Below are positions 24,253-30,895 of a DNA stretch of 32,465 nt, piece after piece. Every line of letters begins with the position of its first letter. The first letter of the stretch is position 1. The notes below the pieces were generated by a model, which was given only the letters and a program-made list of their open reading frames with translations, had not been told where the DNA came from and ran no database searches. The stretch is from positions 1 through 32,465 of the forward strand of contig DAOVJS010000008.1 in assembly GCA_030673105.1 (NCBI GenBank), given 5' to 3'. Source of the stretch: Spirochaetota bacterium. Its GTDB lineage: Bacteria; Spirochaetota; B62-G9; DRHN01. Made by a program: the position numbers and the translations under genes.

Positions 24253-25284
24253 TTACCTGAAAAGTGTTTTTCCGGAAGATTCCAGATCATCACAGGCCTG
24301 CATCAGCCGCTCGGTCATACCTCTTTCCGCAAGTTTGAGATATGACCTCGGGTCATAGGTTTTTTTATTGCCTATGTCGCCATCAATTTTTAATACACCA
24401 TCATAGTTTTTAGCCATGTAATCGAAAATGGGCCTGGTAAAAGCGTACTGAGTATCGGTGTCAATGTTCATCTTAACGGCACCGTACTGGAGTGTTTCCT
24501 TGATTTCTTCTTTTGATGAGCCTGAGCCTCCGTGGAAAACCAGAAAAAATCTTGCGGCGTCTCCGAATTCCTTTACCACTGCTTCCTGGCCCTTGCGGAG
24601 GATTTCAGGTTTCAATTTAACATTTCCGGGCTTGTAAACACCGTGCACATTACCGAATGTAGCCGCGAACATATACCGGGCGCCCTTGACAGCGCTCAAC
24701 CTCCTGTGCACTTCAACCATGTCCTCCGGTGTGGTGTACAGTTTTTCTGCAGGAATTCCTTCCGTGTTTATACCATCTTCTTCGCCGCCCACTACCCCGG
24801 CTTCGACTTCGAGAACAATTCCGCATTTCGAGCACCTTTCAAGAAGTCTTACCGCCATATCCATGTTTTCCTTCAAAGGAAGCTCGCTCCCGTCGAACAT
24901 ATGGCTGTTAAACAGGTTGGGCAGTCCCTTCGAACGCCGTTTTTCGGTTTCCATTATTAATGGAATGAGGAATGAATCTACTTTTTTTGGTGAGCAGTGG
25001 TCGGTATGTATAGCAATGTATACGTTGTAGTTCTCGGCCATCCTGCGGATGTGATCCGCCATTGATATTGTGCCGATCACACTGTTTTTTACACCCAGAC
25101 CGGACGCGAATTCACCTCCTCCGGTAGAAACCTGGATAATTCCATCACTATTTTTCTCGGCAAATGCCTGCAGTGCCGCGTTTGCTGTGACCATGGAGGT
25201 TGTGTTAACCCCCGGATAAGCAAAATGGTTTTGCAGCGCGTTTTCAAGCATTTTACAGTAGGTTTTATAATCTGCAACCGGCAT
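24253..25284 (-). CDS. fba: Fructose-bisphosphate aldolase, class II
   Basis: This 343-residue enzyme is the class IIA type (E. coli FbaA-like). Zn-binding and catalytic features are visible: AIHTDHCSPKK (catalytic Asp and Zn His), SHMFDGSELPLKEN, VLEVEAGVVGGEEDG, ATFGNVHGVYKPG (Zn His), FHGGSGSS (Zn His plus phosphate-binding loop) and KMNIDTDTQYAF. It splits fructose 1,6-bisphosphate to dihydroxyacetone phosphate and glyceraldehyde 3-phosphate, the central glycolytic reaction. AAGGAGC precedes the ATG. It has its own promoter and sits between two methyltransferase paralogues with which it has no evident functional tie. Confidence 0.95.
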   Translation of the reverse strand: MPVADYKTYCKMLENALQNHFAYPGVNTTSMVTANAALQAFAEKNSDGIIQVSTGGGEFASGLGVKNSVIGTISMADHIRRMAENYNVYIAIHTDHCSPKKVDSFLIPLIMETEKRRSKGLPNLFNSHMFDGSELPLKENMDMAVRLLERCSKCGIVLEVEAGVVGGEEDGINTEGIPAEKLYTTPEDMVEVHRRLSAVKGARYMFAATFGNVHGVYKPGNVKLKPEILRKGQEAVVKEFGDAARFFLVFHGGSGSSKEEIKETLQYGAVKMNIDTDTQYAFTRPIFDYMAKNYDGVLKIDGDIGNKKTYDPRSYLKLAERGMTERLMQACDDLESSGKTLFR

Positions 25285-25352
25285 AAAAAGCTCCTTATCT
25301 ATTTATCAAATTTTGAATATAATCAAGGGCAATGAGCAGCAGGTGATAACAG

Positions 25353-25381
25353 AGTATAAACTTTATTTAGTTTGAAGTAAA
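25353..25381 (-). promoter_or_regulatory. Promoter of the aldolase gene
   Basis: On the minus strand TTTACT (25376-25381) and TATACT (25353-25358) are separated by 17 bases, about 60-70 bases before the aldolase ATG. Confidence 0.6.
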
Positions 25382-25455
25382 TAGTATATAATTCAGGCTG
25401 TCCCTTAACATAAAAAATGACTTTTGAGACACAGCAGGTGGTGCCAGGGGCCTGT

Positions 25456-25492
25456 GTAATTTCTTCCATTTTTTGCTTGATACTATTTTCCG
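25456..25492. repeat. Duplicated methyltransferase start region, relic after paralogue B
   Basis: On the minus strand this sequence begins with the last codons and TAG of paralogue B and continues into an orphan ATG GAA GAA ATT ACA (MEEIT), the same start as paralogue A. The frame carries on without methyltransferase similarity. It is a relic of a tandem methyltransferase array. Confidence 0.88.
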
Positions 25493-26298
25493 GCTGATTT
25501 TTCAGCGATGATGATCAGCCGCCCCTCTCTGAAGCCCGCGTCAAAGGGCCTGTAATTATAATCGGAATATACTCCTTTCACTTTTAGACCGGTCCGGGCG
25601 CAAAGGTGGATAAGCTCAAACTGAAAGAAATAGCGCATTCCAAATTTATGAACAAGACGCTCATGCCTTCCATCAGGATGGATAATATAAAAGATAGATT
25701 CCTTAATTTCCACCTGCTTTGTGTAATCCCTTTCAACATATCGAAATCCACGAAAAACCGTTCTTCCATCCGGCATTTTGAATTCCGGGGTAATATCGAA
25801 CTCATTGTAAAGACTTTCGTCTGAAAGGCGCGAAACTGCTTCGTTAAATACTGAAAGGACAAAGAGCCCCCCATCTTCAAGGTGTCTCGCGCATGATTCA
25901 AGGCAGGAGAGTTGATCTTCTACATTTAGTAGATACTGAAAAGTACTGAAAGGAATAATTACAAGAGGATATCTTTTTCCAAGATCGAATTTGCGCAAAT
26001 CAGACTTAATAATCTCAACGTTCCTCATGGTTTCTTCCGATTCAGATTTCAATTTGTTCCCGCATATGTTTATCATCTGTTCGGAAAGGTCAATGCCGGT
26101 AATTGAAACTCCGGCTTGCGCTATCGGAACCATTATACGGCCTGTTCCGGAACCCAGCTCCAGCACCGGGCCGCCGGATTTTAAGGCAAGATCTACATAA
26201 ACCTTTATATCCTGTAATTCTCTGAAAATATAATCATAGTATTCACTTACAAAGGGCAGATCAACATATCCGCCTGTAGAGTCCTGCCGGTTTATCAC
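25483..26298 (-). CDS. Class I SAM-dependent methyltransferase (paralogue B)
   Basis: I choose a GTG start at 26298 (271 residues, INRQDSTGGYVDLPF) because AGGAG lies 6 bases upstream and the length and alignment then match paralogue A without gaps over the first 70 residues; an ATG at 26343 lacks a good ribosome site. Motif I is VLELGSGTGR (45-54) and the acidic residue is Asp70 in TGIDLS. CLESCARHLEDGGLFVLSVFN and ITPEFKMPDGRTVFRGFRYVERDYTKQVEIKESIFYIIHPDG follow paralogue A closely. It is about 100 bases downstream of the large cNMP-binding protein on the same strand. The substrate is unknown. Confidence 0.85.
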   Translation of the reverse strand: MINRQDSTGGYVDLPFVSEYYDYIFRELQDIKVYVDLALKSGGPVLELGSGTGRIMVPIAQAGVSITGIDLSEQMINICGNKLKSESEETMRNVEIIKSDLRKFDLGKRYPLVIIPFSTFQYLLNVEDQLSCLESCARHLEDGGLFVLSVFNEAVSRLSDESLYNEFDITPEFKMPDGRTVFRGFRYVERDYTKQVEIKESIFYIIHPDGRHERLVHKFGMRYFFQFELIHLCARTGLKVKGVYSDYNYRPFDAGFREGRLIIIAEKSAGK

Positions 26299-26401
26299 AA
26301 ATTTCTCCTGATGGATAAGAATGACAGCACCATCCGGAGACATATGATTCGACTGAATTTAATGTATATTTTCATAATCCTCGTGCACCGTAGATCAAAA
26401 G

Positions 26402-29400
26402 TCACCGCTCTATCCTGTTTATTTGTCTTAACCTAAAGATCAATATCTGTAAAAAACCTTCAATAAGATCATACTGGTTCCACATGAGATCGGTTAAAGT
26501 GCGCTGGTTTATTTCAAGTACCACTGAATCACAGGAAGCCCGGGCGGATGCTTCTCTCTTCCGGGAATCCAGGGCGGAAAGCTCACCGAGAATCTGGTTT
26601 TTCCCGACCGTTTGTACCAGCTTATTGTTACTCTCGACGTTGAACCGGCCCTCAATAACCAGATACAGCCGCGAACTTCTTTCGCTTTTTATAAAGAGGG
26701 TATGCCCCTTTTTTACTTTTAGCCGTTTTTCTCTCTCGGCCACTTCTGTCAGAATAGTAACCGGAAGTTTATGGAATACCGGCTGTGATTTTAAAGAAAG
26801 GAATTTTTTAAGCAGCCCCGGTTCATCATTCAGGTCTGTCGTGATTGTGTTACCGGCCGACTCTGCCTGGCAGCCGGGCATTAAACATTCTTTCTTTTTT
26901 AAAGCATCTCTTATCCGAAGACAAAGCACGGAAATAACAGCCCTGCCGGCATCCAGATTGCTTTTCATAAATTCAATCAGGGCCTTCTGTTCGATATTGA
27001 AGAGCTGTGTGGCGGTAATTCCTGTTATTGAGGCGGAGCGAGGTTCCGGGCTTAAAGCGGCAAGTTCACCGAAGAAACTTCCCCTCCCGATTTCCGCCAG
27101 CACTGTATCACCGTCATGCACTTTGACACGCCCGGCTGCTATTATATACATGGAGGTCCCCGTCTCCCCTTTTGTTATTATCCGCCGGCCTTCAGAATAA
27201 TTGAATTCCTCTGTTATTGGAGCCAGGCCTGCAAGTTTTTCATCCGGTATTTCCGAGAAAAGTTCCGCCTTTCGCAATATCTTCACGGTTTTAACCAGGT
27301 TTTGGGCCCTGCTGTCCCTGTTTAAATACCTGACGCAGGTTTCCAGCCAGCTGTTTTTCCAATGTCCCTGATTAATACTTCCCAGCAGTTCACTTCTGTC
27401 AGGCAGCCGTAGATTTCTGTAGTTCTTTTCAAGCAGTTTTATTTTTCTATCAATGGAAAAATCCTCAATAATCGGGAAAACGAGAGGTTTATATTTCTTG
27501 CTGATCAGCGTATCAGCCAGTTCAAGAGCAAATGCCCGTTTTTCAGCTGATCTGGAATTAAGGTTGTTTAATGCAACAATAATTTCTTCGGAAAAGTATA
27601 TAAAGCTGAGGATAATAAAGATGCGCTCGACTGATTTTTCAACCTCGTGTCTCAGACCGTCAGCGAGGAGGTTGTCGGATTCCCGGATAAGGACCTTTAT
27701 TGCCGAGAATATTTTAAAACAGTATTCTCTTTCGGACTCAAGAAGTCCCTGCAGCATTCCGATATCATAATGCTGTGCTTTATAGCCGCAGGATTGCAGA
27801 GCGTAGAGAAGATCCGCCCGTAAAGCAATATCTTCTTCCTCCAGTTTCGCGCAGAGAAGATACTTATTACTTTCTCTGGCCTGATTTTTATATATCCTGG
27901 TAATACATGCCTTCTTGAATATGTCATTTTCATCTAAATCATTATAAACTGCTTCCAGTTTCCCTGTTATTTCCTTATCTGTCCCGGATAAAGCCTGAAC
28001 AGATGATGTTTCCAATCCCGGCCGGTTCATGACCTTAATAAGAGTGTCCAGGTGAACAGGAACCATATCGGGAGAAAGGGAATTAACAGTTAGTTTCTGA
28101 ATTTCACTTTCTTTATCATTCAGCAGTAATGAGGTATCCCGGATAAACTCCTTATCGGTCAACCCGGGTATGATAAATGCGGCCGAAAATCTTTTTTCCA
28201 CTGCTTCTGAAACTGTCCATTCATGAAGCATCTCCTTCAGGGGAACCACATCCTCATTTTCCGGAAAATACCGTAAAAGAGACAGTATTGCTTCATCACG
28301 CAGCCCGGTATTGCTGCTGTTTAGCAGGCCGGTCAGCAATCGGAATGCTTCCTCTTCTTTTGTCGCCCCTATGGCTTCCATCAGCCCGGGAATCATTCCG
28401 GTATTTTTTCTTTGATTAAAGTGTTTCAACAATTCAGGCAGCAGCACGGGGTCCTGCTCCTGGATCAGCATGGAACAGACTTCCGCCTGTACAAGCGGTG
28501 AACTGTTATTGAGCAGAAGTATTTTATCCCCGGTATTTAAAGTGCAGTTGTTATTGCCCAGAATTGTCAGGCATGCTTTAACCCTCAGGGGGTTGTCACT
28601 TTTCAGTTCATCTTTCAGATAATTTATGTCATTTTTCGACAGGGTAATTTCTCTGCCTTTCAGGCCCATTGTCCTGAGAGCCTCTGCCAGGGATTTTCGG
28701 TATCCCCCGCTTATTCTTAATATGCTGAAAATCCAGATAAAAATTATGAAAAAGAGCAGCAGGTAGACAATCACCGGAGGAAGTACCATGTAGACAAATA
28801 TCAGCAGTAAAAAGAGACCGGCAATACCACCGGCTCCCTGGCCGATTACAGTTTCCGTAAAATTCTGGAGTCTGTCCCGAATATTATCTTCAAAGGGCTG
28901 GAACAGGGTAAAATATGCCGGAACATACATGGAATTGATAAAAACTCTTTCCAGGAATTTGGTTATAATTATGACAATAAAGATCGAGCTCAGGGAAGGA
29001 TTAAACGCTGAAAGAAGAATCGCGGATACAGCACCCAGTCCGATCAAGGCCGGACCCGCAAGCAGACCGCCTCGTATGCCTGTAGCTGTTGTCCAGCGTC
29101 CATAAACTACCGTCCGCATAAACAGGTTCCCGATCCCGACAGCTGACCAGAATACTCCCAGAAAGGAGGCGAGTTCCTGCCCGGGGGTCAGGAGGGATTG
29201 GCTTAAATCGTAAAAGGAGAGATCCACAAAATAATAGACAAGATATCCCAGGCCGACCATCAGGAAAATATTTCTGAGATAATTCTCCTTAATAAAACCG
29301 GATAATGGAATACGGGAAGATTCATCAATAGATGATATATTTTTTTTCCTGTCATCGAACAGACGGTGCAGGTTTAAAAGGATCAGGAGGGAAAAAACAT

Positions 29401-29953
29401 GCCCGCCCACCGATACTGTTAGAAGCAGAGGAATTTCAATGTGCCGAACAAGGAGGGGGATAAGGGCCCCTGCCGCGATATATGCGATTACCTGACCGCT
29501 TCCTATCAGCCCGAACAGCCGTTTAGCCTGGCGGATGTTATACAGCCGGTTGGCTGTCGTCCAGAATACAAGGCCGGAAAGTATGATTTCCGCGTCCACC
29601 CATACCAGCAGGATAAAGGTCAGGATACGGAGGCCGGGGGAAACATAAAACAGTGATAATAACAGAAGAGGCACGCCTGTTAGGAGGAGAAGGATCATAA
29701 TAGATACAAGCTTATGAGACAGCCTTTTCTCCAACCGTATAAGCAGTATGCCGATCACCGGAACTGTCAGCGCCGATGCAATATATACCAGAGGCAGCAG
29801 CTTTGCCTCAAAGTTAATAAGGAATAGTGTGTTTGCCGTTGTTCCCGTAAAGACCTGGCTTGCGCCGATAAAAAAGGATTGAAGAAGGCTGAGCAGGACC
29901 AGTTTTTGTTCTCCCTGCTCAAGATGAAGCAATCCCCGCAGGATCTCCCTCAT
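26402..29953 (-). CDS. Nucleotide-transporter-like membrane protein with HEAT-like repeats and two cyclic-nucleotide-binding domains
   Basis: The 1183-residue protein has three parts. Residues 1-415 contain about 12 membrane helices (WTTANRLYNIRQAKRLFGLIGSGQ and FLERVFINSMYVPAYFTLFQPF), resembling ATP/ADP-translocase (NTT/TLC)-like carriers. Residues 430-870 are helical repeats of HEAT type (LKSDNPLRVKACLTILGN, TGLRDEAILSLLRYF). Two cNMP-binding domains follow, about 890-1010 (GSFFGELAALSPEPRSAS, a full phosphate-binding cassette with Arg972) and 1058-1178 (ILGELSALDSRKREASA). cNMP binding to the cytoplasmic tail could control transport or an assembly built on the repeats. Promoter and palindromic operator lie just upstream, divergent from the TIR gene. 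Whether it still transports nucleotides is unknown. Confidence 0.85.
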   Translation of the reverse strand: MREILRGLLHLEQGEQKLVLLSLLQSFFIGASQVFTGTTANTLFLINFEAKLLPLVYIASALTVPVIGILLIRLEKRLSHKLVSIMILLLLTGVPLLLLSLFYVSPGLRILTFILLVWVDAEIILSGLVFWTTANRLYNIRQAKRLFGLIGSGQVIAYIAAGALIPLLVRHIEIPLLLTVSVGGHVFSLLILLNLHRLFDDRKKNISSIDESSRIPLSGFIKENYLRNIFLMVGLGYLVYYFVDLSFYDLSQSLLTPGQELASFLGVFWSAVGIGNLFMRTVVYGRWTTATGIRGGLLAGPALIGLGAVSAILLSAFNPSLSSIFIVIIITKFLERVFINSMYVPAYFTLFQPFEDNIRDRLQNFTETVIGQGAGGIAGLFLLLIFVYMVLPPVIVYLLLFFIIFIWIFSILRISGGYRKSLAEALRTMGLKGREITLSKNDINYLKDELKSDNPLRVKACLTILGNNNCTLNTGDKILLLNNSSPLVQAEVCSMLIQEQDPVLLPELLKHFNQRKNTGMIPGLMEAIGATKEEEAFRLLTGLLNSSNTGLRDEAILSLLRYFPENEDVVPLKEMLHEWTVSEAVEKRFSAAFIIPGLTDKEFIRDTSLLLNDKESEIQKLTVNSLSPDMVPVHLDTLIKVMNRPGLETSSVQALSGTDKEITGKLEAVYNDLDENDIFKKACITRIYKNQARESNKYLLCAKLEEEDIALRADLLYALQSCGYKAQHYDIGMLQGLLESEREYCFKIFSAIKVLIRESDNLLADGLRHEVEKSVERIFIILSFIYFSEEIIVALNNLNSRSAEKRAFALELADTLISKKYKPLVFPIIEDFSIDRKIKLLEKNYRNLRLPDRSELLGSINQGHWKNSWLETCVRYLNRDSRAQNLVKTVKILRKAELFSEIPDEKLAGLAPITEEFNYSEGRRIITKGETGTSMYIIAAGRVKVHDGDTVLAEIGRGSFFGELAALSPEPRSASITGITATQLFNIEQKALIEFMKSNLDAGRAVISVLCLRIRDALKKKECLMPGCQAESAGNTITTDLNDEPGLLKKFLSLKSQPVFHKLPVTILTEVAEREKRLKVKKGHTLFIKSERSSRLYLVIEGRFNVESNNKLVQTVGKNQILGELSALDSRKREASARASCDSVVLEINQRTLTDLMWNQYDLIEGFLQILIFRLRQINRIER

Positions 29954-30000
29954 TTATATGAGTGTCTCCATTTTTTTTGCTTACCGGTAAATTACAGGCA

Positions 30001-30029
30001 ATCTTAACTGGCCGACCAGTCAATGTCAA
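30001..30029 (-). promoter_or_regulatory. Promoter with palindromic operator, upstream of the cNMP-binding transporter-like gene
   Basis: On the minus strand TTGACA (30024-30029) and TAAGAT (30001-30006) are 17 bases apart. The spacer contains the inverted repeat ACTGGTCGGCCAGT (30007-30020 on the plus strand as ACTGG CCGA CCAGT), extending to 16 symmetric positions of 20 over 30004-30023. A TetR-like repressor bound there would block this promoter. The same site lies about 20 bases upstream of the candidate TIR promoter. Confidence 0.7.
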
Positions 30030-30040
30030 GAGAAATTTTC

Positions 30041-30067
30041 TTGACTTAGTTCGGGGCATAGTACAAT
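30041..30067 (+). promoter_or_regulatory. Weak promoter candidate for the TIR gene
   Basis: TTGACT at 30041-30046 and TACAAT at 30062-30067 face the TIR gene but are only 15 bases apart, shorter than the usual 16-18. An alternative -10 is TATGAT at 30067-30072 with a 20-base spacer. One of these may be used weakly or with an activator. Confidence 0.35.
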
Positions 30068-30108
30068 ATGATTAGGATATCCAATTAAAACGACCGGGGA
30101 TTAAACAT

Positions 30109-30870
30109 ATGGCTGTTGCGCAAAACCAATCCCGACCAAAAGCGGCAAAGGGCAAAAAGAGTAAAGGCAAACTTAAAGGAATTAAGGAGAAGATAACAAA
30201 AGTATCTAAAAAAGCAGCATTAAAGAATGTAAAGACTGCAAGAACTACAAAGACAGGAAAAGGAGCCAGAGTAAAAGCCGGCCATGTGAAGAAAACAGGC
30301 AGGCAAACACCTGTATCCGGGGTCAAGAAATCTGCTGGCGGTAAAGCGGTAATCCTAAAGAAAAAAACAACAGCAGTGAAGAAAAAAGCAGCTCCGAAAA
30401 AAACTCCTGCCAAAAAAAGGGGAGTCGTCATAAAAAGTACTAAAAGCACTGTTAAGCCTCCGTTCAGAGCGTACAGCGGGACGAAACCGTACATTTTTGT
30501 AAGCTATGCCCACAATGATATGAAAGCCGTTTTCGCTATTATCAACAAGCTCAACTACAGCGGTTACCGCTTCTGGTACGATGAAGGATTGGAGCCCGGG
30601 GAGGAATGGCCTGAGATAGTTGGCAGGAAGATCATCAAATGCGGCCAGTTTCTCGTGTTCATGAGCCCTTTCGCGGTGAAGTCTAGGAACATCAGGAACG
30701 AAATCAACCTGGCTTTCAGTGAAAACAAGAATATACTGGTCATATATCTCGATAATACACGCATGTCAAGCGGATTGAAACTTCAGCTCGGATCCGTTCA
30801 CTTTGTAAATAAACATGACCTGAAAGACGAAGAATTCTTTAGAAAACTGCGTTCGGCTCTCAGAAAATAG
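30109..30870 (+). CDS. TIR-domain protein with a histone-H1-like lysine-rich N-terminal tail
   Basis: Residues 1-116 hold 35 Lys and 5 Arg against one acidic residue, with Ala/Thr/Gly/Pro between them (AAPKKTPAKK), the composition of H1-like tails; it is probably disordered and DNA- or RNA-binding. Residues 127-253 form a TIR domain: PYIFVSYAHNDMKAVF (box 1), GYRFWYDEGLEPGEEW, CGQFLVFMSPFAVKSRNIRNEINLAF and NILVIYLDN. Glu198 in the SRNIRNEINLA helix sits where NAD-hydrolysing TIRs have their catalytic glutamate. Bacterial TIRs often cleave NAD or make cyclic ADP-ribose signals in defence. The frame is continuous, so the tail is genuinely fused. The start at 30109 has only a weak CGGGG site. 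The next gene begins 25 bases downstream. Confidence 0.88.
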   Translation: MAVAQNQSRPKAAKGKKSKGKLKGIKEKITKVSKKAALKNVKTARTTKTGKGARVKAGHVKKTGRQTPVSGVKKSAGGKAVILKKKTTAVKKKAAPKKTPAKKRGVVIKSTKSTVKPPFRAYSGTKPYIFVSYAHNDMKAVFAIINKLNYSGYRFWYDEGLEPGEEWPEIVGRKIIKCGQFLVFMSPFAVKSRNIRNEINLAFSENKNILVIYLDNTRMSSGLKLQLGSVHFVNKHDLKDEEFFRKLRSALRK

Positions 30871-30895
30871 GGTTTCCCGACCATAGAGCGATGCC

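Noticed and set aside
30072-30494. A 140-codon minus-strand frame rich in Phe and Leu opposite the TIR gene
   Set aside because: It is the antisense image of the lysine-rich tail (AAA and AAG read as TTT and CTT). It has no ribosome site or family resemblance.
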